Assembly (NCBI GenBank): GCA_938035945.1
Contig: CALHOU010000041.1
Location: 1 to 64,000 of the forward strand
Source: an uncultured Granulosicoccaceae bacterium
Lineage (GTDB): Bacteria > Pseudomonadota > Gammaproteobacteria > Granulosicoccales > Granulosicoccaceae
Length of the DNA stretch: 64,000 bases
Direction: 5' to 3'
The position numbers and the translations under genes are program-made. This document shows, piece by piece, positions 34,697-44,208 of this stretch; the first letter of the stretch is position 1, and every line of letters begins with the position of its first letter. The notes beneath the pieces were generated by a model that saw nothing but the letters and a program-made list of their open reading frames with translations, did no database searches and had not been told where the DNA came from.

Positions 34697-37600
34697 GCCA
34701 CTGACGATTCGTCGGAGTCGTCTATGACGTCTGTTTGGAATAGGGCAAGAATTTCATCGGCGGTAAGCTTGCTCATGGTGTGTTGCTCACCTTGGTTCAA
34801 GGTTTGATCGGCAAGTAATTTTTTATGCTGTTGCATGGCAAGGATTTTTTCTTCCACCGTGTTGGTCGCCACCAGCTTATAAATAAATACAGGTTTTGTT
34901 TGACCAATTCGGTGTGCGCGATCACTGGCTTGGTTTTCAACCGCTGGGTTCCACCAGGGATCGTAGTGAATAACCGTATCTGCTGCGGTTAAGTTCAAGC
35001 CTGTACCACCGGCTTTCAAGCTTATGAGAAACAGCGGCACTTCACCGTGCTGGAACGAATCAATCACTTCATCTCGTTTACGCGTTCTCCCAGTTAATTT
35101 TGCGTAATTGATATTGGCTGCCACCAATTCTTTTTCTATCAGTGCCAACATTTCAGTGAACTGCGAGAACAATAATATTTTCTTACCTTCAGCGATGAGC
35201 TCATGCAACATCGACATCAGTAATTCTGTTTTGGCTGACTCTTCAATGCCACGGGCGGTATCGAGCTTGACAAGCTTGGGGTGGCAACAGGTTTGACGCA
35301 ACTTTAGTAAGGCATCGAGCATTTCAATGTGGCTGCGTGCAAGCCCACGTTCTGCCAGTAGTTGCCGCACTCTGTGTTCCATGGTTACTCGAATGCTTTC
35401 ATACAGGCGCGCTTGCGCACCCTCTAACGTGACTTCGCGAATGATCTCAGTTTTCGGTGGTAGCTCGGATGCAACTTGTTCTTTGCGTCGGCGCAACAAG
35501 AATGGTTTTATCAGTTCAGCCAAGCGCTGCTGACGCTCGTAACTGTTGTGGGTTTCAATCGGGTTGCGAAAATAGCGATTAAAGTGCTTTCGCGTACCTA
35601 GAAAGCCCGGCATCAGGAAATCAAACTGCGACCATAGCTCACCAAGGTGGTTCTCTAGTGGTGTACCTGTTAGGCAAAGTCTGCGCGGAATTTCCAAGGT
35701 TTTTAATGCTTGAGTAACTTTCGCACCCGGATTTTTAATTGCTTGCGATTCATCGAGCACGATGAATCCAAAATCTTGTTCTGCAAGTAAGTCGATATCG
35801 CGTGTTACCAGCGCATAGCTGGTGATGATGATATCGAATTCCTGAAATTCTAAGCCCTGTGATTTGCGATCGCTGCCATGCCACACTTGCGTGCTTAGGC
35901 TTGGGGTGAATCGCGCCGCCTCTCTTGACCAGTTACCCAACAAGCTGGTGGGTGCAACAATTAACGTCGGTTGGGTTAATCGGCCTATCGTGTGTTCGTG
36001 AAGAATGTGCGCCAGTGTTTGTAGGGTTTTACCCAACCCCATATCATCGGCAAGAATGCCGTTAAACGTATATTCGGCCAAAAAGCCTAGCCAACCAGTA
36101 CCATCAAGCTGGTATGGACGCAGCCGTGCTTGCAGGTTCGATGGCATCTCTGGGTTTTCAATGCCTTCGAACGCGTTCAACTTGTCGGCCAACTTGAACA
36201 TGTCGCGGGCTCCGTGCCAGCGCACGTTTAAACCCGACTCCTGCCAATGCTGTTCTAGGTTTTCCAGGCTGGTAACACGTTGCCTTGGCAATCTGATTCG
36301 ATCGCTTTGCGATGGATCATCAAATAACTCAAGCAAGGTGTCGGCGACGGGGGCAAACACTTCTGGTGCAACTTCAAGCCATTGTCCACTTTCGGCTTGC
36401 AACAAAATGGATTGATCTCGACTGTCTGATTGCAACCATTCAATGACTAAGGGCAGCAAATCAAACATTTGGTTTTCGTGCGTGAGTTGCAATGCCATAT
36501 CAAACCAGCTAGACGTGCTGTCACTGAGGGTGGCTTCAATGGTTGTGATAGGCGTGAAATCTAAGTCAAACGGCTCACGACATTGCACTTTCCAGCCTTC
36601 TGCTTCTAAGGCAGGGCGATCGGCTAACAGAGCATGCCAGGCGCGAGCGATGGATTGCACATCTTTTGCACGCGGCTTGCGGTCAGCTCGAGAGAAAAAG
36701 TTAGGGTCGCTTTGCATAGCAGATTCAAATTCGGTAAAGCGTTTACCGAACTCCACCGCGTAGCGGGTTTCTGCGCCTAAGTCCCGGGTGAGCATGAGCG
36801 GGCTGCCGTCGCTGGTTTTGCCTTCTAAGGTGGCTTCTGCTTCCATTCCATCGAATGGCAACAGGTAATCGCCATAGCGAAAACGAATCGAGGCGTAGAA
36901 CTCACGAATGTCGGCACTGTCTTCGCGTGATTGCAAAACCAGCAAAGGTTCAGGGGATACATCGACGCGAACAAAGTTTGGTTTTACCGGCAATGGGATA
37001 GATGCATCGGGTAGGCGAGAGGCTAAGTAATTACTCACCGCTTGCGCATGCGCTTCTGGCAGTTCGGGCGCATTAATCAAGTTCGCCAAAACACCTGAAG
37101 GTGGCACGTCTTGCAGTGGGCCTGCTTGTAAGGTGTCGATATCCACATACCAGGGTGGGTCGGCAGGGATAAGTTGCCATGCTTGAGTGTCGGGCAGTTC
37201 GATGTTGAGTTTTAGGGATTGCTCTTTTGACTCGGCCCAATCGAATTGTAGACTTTTGGCCTCACCCATGCGTAATGGCGCTTCTCGATCATTTCCCCAG
37301 TAGCAACGGTTAGTGCTGAGCAACTTGCCCATCAACAGGTGGCCAATATCGCCTTCGATAGTTAACGTGCGATAGGTGAAATCCGAATGGCGCCCAACCG
37401 CGAGTTCCAGAATTGAGCGGTCGCTGGCCAACACCCATTCCGGATGGTGGTAATGACCGTGGTATCGATACGGTGTTTCTTTGCCATAGCCGCCACGCTT
37501 TAGCAGACGGCTTTGTAAAATTTCGAGCGTGATACCGGTTTTACTTTGGGTTAACGGGCTGCTATCGAGCTGATAGAACAACAGTGGTTCGCCAGGCTCG

Positions 37601-37989
37601 TGATGTTCTAAGCGTATGGCGCTGGTTTTTCCCTGTTCGACTAATTTTTGCAGCCATCGATTGACGGCACGTAGAGCCTGATCATCGGCGGTTGGCTTTG
37701 CTGACTGTTTGTCTATCCAGCACAGCAGCGCTGCGGCTACATGTTTACAGTTGTAGTGGACCGGGCAGGAGCATTCACCATCGAGCCGGTGGGCCGCTAT
37801 GAGTGTGCGTTGTTGGTAGGGCTCAGACTCAGAGCCTTGAACGGTGCTGTATAACACGCTGCCGTCGCTAATCCAGTCAAGCTCTTTGACCGCACCGCTG
37901 GTTTTATACACCCGCCCACGCGAAGTGGCCACTGAACCGCAAAGCTCAATGACGTCGTCAAAGTTGATAACACGTGGCGGGATGTTCAC
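34693..37989 (-). CDS. SNF2-family helicase with SWIM zinc finger
   Basis: 1098 residues. An N-terminal SWIM zinc finger CSCPVHYNCKHVAAALL (CxCx6CxH) lies around residues 74-90. A long middle region follows, then the SNF2 ATPase core: LRPYQLDGTGWLGFL, Walker A GILADDMGLGKTLQT, Walker B VLDESQ, CLTGTPLENHLGELWSQFDFLMPGFLG, and the helicase C domain LISLKAGGTGLNLTAADTVIHYDPWWNPAVENQASDRAHRIGQT. Such proteins are DNA-dependent translocases; bacterial SWIM-SNF2 proteins are poorly characterised but may remodel DNA-protein complexes. It is a single gene, convergent with the GPH transporter gene. Confidence 0.95.
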   Translation of the reverse strand: MNIPPRVINFDDVIELCGSVATSRGRVYKTSGAVKELDWISDGSVLYSTVQGSESEPYQQRTLIAAHRLDGECSCPVHYNCKHVAAALLCWIDKQSAKPTADDQALRAVNRWLQKLVEQGKTSAIRLEHHEPGEPLLFYQLDSSPLTQSKTGITLEILQSRLLKRGGYGKETPYRYHGHYHHPEWVLASDRSILELAVGRHSDFTYRTLTIEGDIGHLLMGKLLSTNRCYWGNDREAPLRMGEAKSLQFDWAESKEQSLKLNIELPDTQAWQLIPADPPWYVDIDTLQAGPLQDVPPSGVLANLINAPELPEAHAQAVSNYLASRLPDASIPLPVKPNFVRVDVSPEPLLVLQSREDSADIREFYASIRFRYGDYLLPFDGMEAEATLEGKTSDGSPLMLTRDLGAETRYAVEFGKRFTEFESAMQSDPNFFSRADRKPRAKDVQSIARAWHALLADRPALEAEGWKVQCREPFDLDFTPITTIEATLSDSTSSWFDMALQLTHENQMFDLLPLVIEWLQSDSRDQSILLQAESGQWLEVAPEVFAPVADTLLELFDDPSQSDRIRLPRQRVTSLENLEQHWQESGLNVRWHGARDMFKLADKLNAFEGIENPEMPSNLQARLRPYQLDGTGWLGFLAEYTFNGILADDMGLGKTLQTLAHILHEHTIGRLTQPTLIVAPTSLLGNWSREAARFTPSLSTQVWHGSDRKSQGLEFQEFDIIITSYALVTRDIDLLAEQDFGFIVLDESQAIKNPGAKVTQALKTLEIPRRLCLTGTPLENHLGELWSQFDFLMPGFLGTRKHFNRYFRNPIETHNSYERQQRLAELIKPFLLRRRKEQVASELPPKTEIIREVTLEGAQARLYESIRVTMEHRVRQLLAERGLARSHIEMLDALLKLRQTCCHPKLVKLDTARGIEESAKTELLMSMLHELIAEGKKILLFSQFTEMLALIEKELVAANINYAKLTGRTRKRDEVIDSFQHGEVPLFLISLKAGGTGLNLTAADTVIHYDPWWNPAVENQASDRAHRIGQTKPVFIYKLVATNTVEEKILAMQQHKKLLADQTLNQGEQHTMSKLTADEILALFQTDVIDDSDESSVA

Positions 37990-38265
37990 CGGCTGATTGT
38001 ACCTTTTATAAGCTCTGTTTTTGCCTCTTTAAGGAACTAAATTTACCCGTTGCGCAGCTTTTGGCTGGCCGGCCAACTAATCCGATAAATCATGTACTGG
38101 GTGTAATCGAAAAAATGCTCAAGTTTTCGCTGACCCGGCATCACGCCGGAAAACCCTTAATGATCAGAGGCTTGGCGTTAGATGTTCATTGTGTAACTTT
38201 TTTCCGCTTATACCGTCCCGTTTTCAGCCGTTATCCAGAATACAACTTCACGAGGTAGGAAGCAC

Positions 38266-38637
38266 ATGTACAAAACGTTGATGAAAAGTGGTGTTTTGCT
38301 AGCCGCAATGGCATCCGTTGCCGCGTGCTCAAGCACGCCAAAACCTAATACTGAAATGGCATTGTCGAACGCTGCTTTGCAAAACGCAGAAGTGGCTGGT
38401 GCAACAGAACTTGCACCGATAGAGCTACGCACTGCAAAAGAAAAGCAGGCGATGGCTGATACTGCCGCGTCGAAAAAGAAATTTCTAACGGCAAAGCATT
38501 TGTCTGAGCAGGCAGCGGTGGATGCTGAGCTTGCAAAGGCAAAAAGTGAAGCTGAGAAATCGCGCGCAGCGGTTACTGAGGTCGAAGACAGTATTCGTAT
38601 GATTAAAACTGAACTTGATCGCTCTAACGCGCAATAG
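38266..38637 (+). CDS. DUF4398-type small lipoprotein
   Basis: 123 residues with a lipoprotein signal (MYKTLMKSGVLLAAMASVAAC, lipobox VAAC). The mature part is alpha-helical and alanine-rich, matching DUF4398 (MALSNAALQNAEVAGATELAPIELRTAKEKQAMAD). It lies 51 nt before an OmpA-family lipoprotein whose N-terminal region is similar, the usual tandem arrangement. The pair probably anchors the outer membrane to peptidoglycan or stabilises the envelope. Confidence 0.88.
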   Translation: MYKTLMKSGVLLAAMASVAACSSTPKPNTEMALSNAALQNAEVAGATELAPIELRTAKEKQAMADTAASKKKFLTAKHLSEQAAVDAELAKAKSEAEKSRAAVTEVEDSIRMIKTELDRSNAQ

Positions 38638-38688
38638 CGCGTTTGATTCGACCGATAACCTAACTCTAAATTTTTAAGGATTGCATAC

Positions 38689-39501
38689 ATGAAAAATCCT
38701 ATCGTTACTACTTTGCCTATCGCGGCTGTATTGGTTTTAACAGCATGTGGTGGCGCACCGAAAAAAATTGATTCCCTCGAATCTGCTCGCGCGTCCTACT
38801 CAAGCGCTAGCTCAAATCAGATCATTGCAAAGCATGCAGCCGCTGAATTGGATGCCGCCAAAGTGGCATTAAACAAAGCTGATCGACTATGGAGAGAAAA
38901 AGAAAAGCGTTCGCACACTGAGCACTATGCTTATGTTGCCAGCCAAAAGGTGAAAATTGCCCAGCTAATCGCTCAACGTAAAGAAGATGATGCTCGGCTT
39001 GAGAATATGAACATGGAGCGCCAGCGTGTGCAACTTGACGCCCGTTCTGCTGAGGTTGATCGTGCACGCGAAGAAACTCTGGCGATGCAGAAGCAACTCG
39101 AAGATATGCAAGCTGAAGTCACGGCTCGCGGCATTGTTGCAACATTAGGCGATGTGTTATTCGATGTTGGTCAAACCAGCTTGAAAGCTTCTTCGTCGGT
39201 GAACATCGACAAAATTGCTAACTTCATGCGTAGCTTCCCGGAGCGCACAGCCCTAATCGAAGGTCATACCGACAATATGGGTGATGATGATTTCAATCTG
39301 GACCTTGCACGTGAGCGTGCTTTCTCGGTGAGAACTGCATTAGTTGCGCGTGGTATTGCCGGCTCACGCATTACCACCAGCAGCCGTGGTGAAGCTTCAC
39401 CGATAGCGGATAATAATACGGCAGAAGGACGTCGTAAGAACCGTCGTGTTGAGGTGGTCTTTCCCGATCTTGGTACGCAGGTGAGTGGTTTAACGCAGTA
39501 A
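38689..39501 (+). CDS. OmpA-family lipoprotein (DUF4398 plus OmpA domain)
   Basis: 270 residues. The lipobox LTAC is followed by a helical DUF4398-like region (SARASYSSASSNQIIAKHAAAELDAAKVALNKAD), a coiled coil (residues about 85-140) and a C-terminal OmpA peptidoglycan-binding domain: LGDVLFDVGQTSLKASSSVNIDKIANFM, IEGHTDNMGDDDFNLDLARERAFSVRTAL, ITTSSRGEASPIADN and GRRKNRRVEVVF. It would link the membrane to peptidoglycan in the periplasm. A UUCG terminator follows. Confidence 0.93.
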   Translation: MKNPIVTTLPIAAVLVLTACGGAPKKIDSLESARASYSSASSNQIIAKHAAAELDAAKVALNKADRLWREKEKRSHTEHYAYVASQKVKIAQLIAQRKEDDARLENMNMERQRVQLDARSAEVDRAREETLAMQKQLEDMQAEVTARGIVATLGDVLFDVGQTSLKASSSVNIDKIANFMRSFPERTALIEGHTDNMGDDDFNLDLARERAFSVRTALVARGIAGSRITTSSRGEASPIADNNTAEGRRKNRRVEVVFPDLGTQVSGLTQ

Positions 39502-39540
39502 TTGTTGAATTAAAACCTAACAATTAATGCTGTAATTAAA

Positions 39541-39566
39541 GGGCGCTGCTTCGGTAGCGCCCTTTT
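39541..39566. terminator. UUCG-loop bidirectional terminator
   Basis: GGGCGCTGC (39541-39549), loop TTCG, GTAGCGCCC (39554-39562) then TTTT. The 9-bp stem follows the OmpA gene by about 40 nt, and on the other strand the same stem lies about 45 nt past the converging hydrolase gene, so it can serve both. Confidence 0.85.
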
Positions 39567-39608
39567 GGTTTTTGCGTTTGCTCAAACGGCTGGCTTAAGC
39601 ACGTTGCT

Positions 39609-40493
39609 TCAACCACCGAGCTCTGGCGTGGTGCCTAAAAATTGGTTCATAGCTGCCGCCACCGGCTGTGGTGTATCCATGTGAAGATGATGATTGCCGG
39701 CGTAGTTTACCGATCTATGATCTGGAATAAGATCCATTCTTGAGGCAGTTTGCTCTCTTGACGTTAAAAAGCCATCGTTGGCAATAATCGTTAATACCGG
39801 GCAGCTAATATGTCTATTTACCTCACACACATGCTCTTCGGTTAGTCGGTGGGCGGTAGAGATTCTGAGCTTAGGATCGAAGCGCCATCGCCACCCATCT
39901 TCGTATTCGGCTAATTGCCGATCGATGATTAATCGTGCAGAGCTTAGTTCCATTTTGGCGGATCGCAGTCGCGTTTCCACGGCCTCTTGCTTGTTGGTAT
40001 AAACGCGAGACTGGTATTTGTTTTCGGTAAGTTGATCGTTCATGGAGTTACGCAAGCGTGTTACAAATTCGTCCGACTCGGCTGTTAGTGCGCCGCTGGA
40101 TTCTATAAGGATTAATGATTGCACAAGCTCTGGTGCGCCAACCGCAACCAAGGGTGCAATGATTCCGCCGAGTGAATGGCCAACAATATGACAACGTTCC
40201 CACCCGAGTGCTTTGATAGTGGCCGCAGCCCAATAGGCTGAATCAGGAACAGAGTAAGTTGAGTCTAAATGGTCAGAATAACCGTGTCCTGGCATATCAA
40301 TCGCGACCAGATCGACTTCGGGTAGTAACGACATCAATGGTAGAAAGCTATTGGCGTTGTCTAGCCAGCCATGCAAGCAAAAAAGTTTTGTAGGGGCATC
40401 CTCACCGTCCACTCGATGGCGAATACCTGCGATAGTTTTGCCATTGACGTTTAAGCTGATGGTTTCAGGTCTTGGTACTTTTCTGTTTTGCAT
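39609..40493 (-). CDS. Alpha/beta hydrolase
   Basis: 294 residues of the alpha/beta-hydrolase fold. It has the oxyanion region LFCLHGWLDNANSFLPL, nucleophile elbow GHSLGG and the late catalytic His in GNHHLHMDTPQPVAAAM. Such proteins hydrolyse small esters or related bonds; LHGWLDNANSF is typical of the serine hydrolase-like branch. It starts 15 nt after the Pat-type gene on the same strand, so the two are probably one transcript. The substrate is unknown. Confidence 0.9.
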   Translation of the reverse strand: MQNRKVPRPETISLNVNGKTIAGIRHRVDGEDAPTKLFCLHGWLDNANSFLPLMSLLPEVDLVAIDMPGHGYSDHLDSTYSVPDSAYWAAATIKALGWERCHIVGHSLGGIIAPLVAVGAPELVQSLILIESSGALTAESDEFVTRLRNSMNDQLTENKYQSRVYTNKQEAVETRLRSAKMELSSARLIIDRQLAEYEDGWRWRFDPKLRISTAHRLTEEHVCEVNRHISCPVLTIIANDGFLTSREQTASRMDLIPDHRSVNYAGNHHLHMDTPQPVAAAMNQFLGTTPELGG

Positions 40494-40508
40494 GAATGGC
40501 TTTAACGG

Positions 40509-43157
40509 TTATGACAGGGGCAGAGTGAATAATAGAAGTTCTCGATCATCCGGATCGGGTTTGGCGATAAAGCCTAAGCTTTTCATTAAGCCGCGCATGG
40601 GGGCGTTAGTTACGAGCACGTCCCCAATTAAGTATTGCAAGCCTTGCGCTTTCGCATGTTCTATAACCAACTTCATCAATGCCGACGCTAGGCCCTGGCC
40701 TTGCCAATCATCTGCAATGGATACGGCAAATTCTGCGCTTAAGCGGTCTGTAGTCATGGTGTAGCGGCTAACGCCAACTACATCACCAGTACCATTATTG
40801 CCAACGGCTACAAATGCCATTTGGCGATCGTAGTCGAGCTTGGTAAATTGCGCGATTAATTGCGGTGATAGGTCGTTGATGGCGTGCATAAAGCGAAAGT
40901 AACGCGATTCGGCCGACATGTTTTGTACCATCTTGCGAATCGACTCACCATCTTCTGGTCGAATGGGTCTTAGCTGCACGGTTCGGCCACGTTTGAGTTT
41001 TTCTAAGCGGACCCAACGCCATGGGTAGGGGTGAATGGCCAGATGTGCGTACTCTTTGCGGTTTTTTGCACGCTCAACCACCACTTGCACATCCATGGCA
41101 ATTGCTTCATTCGCACCTACCCGTACCGGGTTGATCTCGACTGAATATACGTCGGGTAACTCACAAGCTATTTCTGATAAACGACGTAATACGTGTGCTG
41201 CCCGCTTTTTATCAACCGGTTTTTGATGCCGAAATTCACCCATGTAATTATCAATGGTGGGCGTGGAGAGCATGCTATCGATAAGAAAGTTATTCAGCGG
41301 TGGCAGTTGTGCGGCACGTTCGTGTATCAGTGTAGCTAAGTCTCCGCCAACGCTTACGCTTAGCACCGGGCCGAAAGTTGCATCGCGGGTTAAGCTCATA
41401 GCGAGGTTGCGCGTGTTTTTATCGCTGTGCATACTTTCGATCAACACGCCACGAAACTCTGCATCGGGTCGAAGCTTGCTCATCTGGTCTGATATGTCTT
41501 TATACGCATCAGCTAACTGTTGATCGTTTTCAATGTTAAGCACCGTGCCGTGCACTTCAGATTTGAAGCGTACGTTCGGTGAAACCAGTTTCATCGCAAC
41601 TGGATAGCCAATTTTATGCGCGCTGGTAATGGCATCGTCTAAGCTGGTTGCTCGTCTGGCCGGCAGCACTTTTATATCAAACAGCTCTAAAAGGGTGCGC
41701 GTTTTTTGTGGGCCTAAGACACGTTCGCCGTTATTCAAGGCTTTAGTCACGAGTTCTCTTGCGCTGGTGGCATCCGCGCGGGTGTAGCGCGAAGTTGGGT
41801 TTGGTAGTTGCAGCAGTTCTTGCTGACTGACTAAGTAACGATGCAGAAAATCAAACGCATCAGTCGCAGCTTCCGGCGTCCGAAAGCAGGGGAGGTTTGC
41901 CTTGGCAAGATTCTCGCGACTCGATTTAACGCTGGTCTCTCCCATAAAACTTGTTAGCACAGGTATGTGTTTCGGTCGATGTTCAATAATGGTGTTGGCA
42001 ATAGCTTCGGGGTTGTTGCGTGCATCGGGTGCGAATAACACCAGCACGGCGTCAACGCTATCTTCATCTTTAAATAGCTGTAGGCAGTTTGCATACTGTT
42101 CGCTCAGGTTTTCTGCATCACGCAAAACGATAGGATTGCGCCCACTCCATTGGCTGCCGACTTGTTTGCGCAAACCTTTTAAAAAGTCTTGCGATAATTC
42201 AGGCAGTGAATAGTTTTTAGTGGCGATGCGTTCGCAAGCTAGCATTGCAGGTGCTGCACCGTTACTGATGATGGCAATGCGTTTGCCCCTGGTGCGAAGG
42301 CCAGAGGTGAGAATTTTCGCCGCTGAAAACAAATTAGAAAAGGTGCGCACACGAACAACACCTGCGCGCCGCATTGCCGTTTGAAAAACGTGTTCGGTTG
42401 AATACACTTGCCCGGTACGGGTTAATGCATCGCAAAAGCGCGCAGCATCTTGCGTAGATTTCATGAGTACAACCGGTTTTGTGCGCGCAGCTGCACTAAT
42501 CGCACTTAAGAAGGATCGCGTTTGATGAATGCGATCTAAATAGACGATGATGGCTTTGGTATGCTGATCTTCGGCCAGTAGATCAAGTAAGTCTGGCAAA
42601 GAAACATCGGTATCAGCGCCAGTTGATAAGACAGCTGAAAAACCAACACCGCTCGGTTCTGCCCAATCGAGAATCGCAGCACCTAGTGATGCTGATTGGG
42701 TGACGATTGCCAATGAGCCAGCGCTGACCTTGTTTGTTGAATAGGTTGCGTTTAGATTCAGGTGCGGGCGAATCATACCTGCGCAATAAGGGCCGATCAG
42801 GCGCAAACCAATTTTTTGCGCTAATTCGTGTATGGCTTTACTGTCTTTTACCGCTGACATCACAATCGCCACTTTGCAACCACTGCCAGCGGTTTGCAGC
42901 AGTGTACGGCGGATGATTTTTTCCGGCACCAAGATAATGACCAAGTCAGGCGGAGACTCGAGTTTCTTTAATGAGCGCAAGCACGGTTGACCCAAAACGG
43001 TTTTGTAGCGCGGATTCACAAAGCTTAAAGGTCCGGGGAATTGAGCGTTTAACAGATTTGCTGCGATGGCTCGCCCCGGTGCACCCTCACGGTCGCTAGC
43101 GCCAACGACTGCGATGGAAGATGGGTTCAGTAACTTGTCTAGGTGAATGGTTGACAT
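40509..43157 (-). CDS. Pat/YfiQ-type protein lysine acetyltransferase (ACD-like plus GNAT)
   Basis: 882 residues: a CoA-binding domain (AVVGASDREGAPGRA), succinyl-CoA-ligase-like domains, an ATP-grasp domain (about 475-690; PVAMKLVSPNVRFKSEVHG) and a C-terminal GNAT domain (about 720-882; RPIRPEDGESIRKMV ... VSIADDWQGQGLASALMKLVIEHAKAQG). This is the architecture of E. coli YfiQ (PatZ/Pka), which acetylates lysines of enzymes such as acetyl-CoA synthetase. The His that ADP-forming ligases phosphorylate is replaced by Arg247 (ALTRTG), as expected for the non-ligase Pat branch. Confidence 0.9.
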   Translation of the reverse strand: MSTIHLDKLLNPSSIAVVGASDREGAPGRAIAANLLNAQFPGPLSFVNPRYKTVLGQPCLRSLKKLESPPDLVIILVPEKIIRRTLLQTAGSGCKVAIVMSAVKDSKAIHELAQKIGLRLIGPYCAGMIRPHLNLNATYSTNKVSAGSLAIVTQSASLGAAILDWAEPSGVGFSAVLSTGADTDVSLPDLLDLLAEDQHTKAIIVYLDRIHQTRSFLSAISAAARTKPVVLMKSTQDAARFCDALTRTGQVYSTEHVFQTAMRRAGVVRVRTFSNLFSAAKILTSGLRTRGKRIAIISNGAAPAMLACERIATKNYSLPELSQDFLKGLRKQVGSQWSGRNPIVLRDAENLSEQYANCLQLFKDEDSVDAVLVLFAPDARNNPEAIANTIIEHRPKHIPVLTSFMGETSVKSSRENLAKANLPCFRTPEAATDAFDFLHRYLVSQQELLQLPNPTSRYTRADATSARELVTKALNNGERVLGPQKTRTLLELFDIKVLPARRATSLDDAITSAHKIGYPVAMKLVSPNVRFKSEVHGTVLNIENDQQLADAYKDISDQMSKLRPDAEFRGVLIESMHSDKNTRNLAMSLTRDATFGPVLSVSVGGDLATLIHERAAQLPPLNNFLIDSMLSTPTIDNYMGEFRHQKPVDKKRAAHVLRRLSEIACELPDVYSVEINPVRVGANEAIAMDVQVVVERAKNRKEYAHLAIHPYPWRWVRLEKLKRGRTVQLRPIRPEDGESIRKMVQNMSAESRYFRFMHAINDLSPQLIAQFTKLDYDRQMAFVAVGNNGTGDVVGVSRYTMTTDRLSAEFAVSIADDWQGQGLASALMKLVIEHAKAQGLQYLIGDVLVTNAPMRGLMKSLGFIAKPDPDDRELLLFTLPLS

Positions 43158-43274
43158 TTACTGATAGTACCGCAGACGGTGAGCTAGTGTATGTCATAAG
43201 CGTGTTGTTGCTTGGGCGCGAATCTTGGGTTGCTGGTATATTGGCCTTTTCAATATCCAAATTCATTTGTAATC

Positions 43275-44201
43275 ATGTCTACAGCACTGCTCACTCATAA
43301 CGATTGCGTTTTGCATGAAATCAGTCCAGGTCACCCTGAATGCCCTCAGCGTATTGGCGCCATACTCGACCAACTTAAAAAACAAGACCTGTACGACTAC
43401 CTTGTACATGTGGAGGCGCCGCTAGCCGACCCCGGCAGTGCAGCCTTGTGCCACCCCCAATCTTATATTGATGCAATCGTTGCCAGTTCCCCAGAATCAG
43501 GGCGCGTGCAACTCGATGCTGACACGGCAATGAACCCGCACTCACTTAATGCAGCATTGCGTGCCGTTGGTGCGGGCATGTTAGCGACCGATAAAGTTAT
43601 GTCTGGCGAAGTTAACAACGCATTTTGTGCTGTGCGCCCACCTGGTCATCATGCGGAGAAATCTGAGGCCATGGGTTTTTGTTTTTTTGGCAGTATAGCT
43701 ATCGCTGCAAGGCATGCGATTGAAAAGCACGGATTAGATCGCGTGGCGATAGTTGATTTTGATGTTCACCATGGAAACGGTACAGAAGACCTGGTGGATG
43801 GTGATAGAAAGATTTTGTTTTGCTCATCTTTTCAACACCCGTTTTATCCAGGTGGCCATCGACCAAATGTTGCGGGTCAACGGGTTAACGTACCTTTAAG
43901 CAGTGGCACTGGCAGCGATGACTTTCGTCATAGCATTCTTGAAAGTTGGATTCCTGCGCTAAATAAATTTAAACCGCAAATGATTTTTATAAGCGCAGGT
44001 TTTGATGCTCACGCGGAAGACCCACTTGCAGGTTTGCAATTAACCGACAATGATTTTGTATGGATTACGCAGCAGCTTATGCGTATTGCCGATGATCATG
44101 CCGGTGGGCGTATTGTGTCTATGTTGGAAGGCGGGTATTCTTTACCAGCGCTAGCAAGAAGCGCAACAGGGCATGTTAGAGAATTAATGCGCCTGAGTTG
44201 A
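43275..44201 (+). CDS. Histone deacetylase-like (HDAC-superfamily) amidohydrolase
   Basis: 308 residues from the ATG at 43275; a start 63 nt upstream is unlikely because the family motif TALLTHNDCVLHEISPGHPECPQRI begins right here. The Zn site and active site are visible: RPPGHHAE (His125, His126), AIVDFDVHHGNGTED (Asp163, His165) and ISAGFDAHAEDPLAGL. The class covers acetylpolyamine and acetoin-type deacetylases as well as protein deacetylases. The gene is divergent from the Pat-type acetyltransferase, a suggestive but unproven acetylation/deacetylation pairing. Confidence 0.92.
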   Translation: MSTALLTHNDCVLHEISPGHPECPQRIGAILDQLKKQDLYDYLVHVEAPLADPGSAALCHPQSYIDAIVASSPESGRVQLDADTAMNPHSLNAALRAVGAGMLATDKVMSGEVNNAFCAVRPPGHHAEKSEAMGFCFFGSIAIAARHAIEKHGLDRVAIVDFDVHHGNGTEDLVDGDRKILFCSSFQHPFYPGGHRPNVAGQRVNVPLSSGTGSDDFRHSILESWIPALNKFKPQMIFISAGFDAHAEDPLAGLQLTDNDFVWITQQLMRIADDHAGGRIVSMLEGGYSLPALARSATGHVRELMRLS

Positions 44202-44208
44202 ATAATTA

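Noticed and set aside
35990-36420. 136-codon plus-strand open frame inside the SNF2 gene
   Set aside because: Antisense to a well-supported helicase with conserved motifs; Ser/Arg-rich shadow translation.
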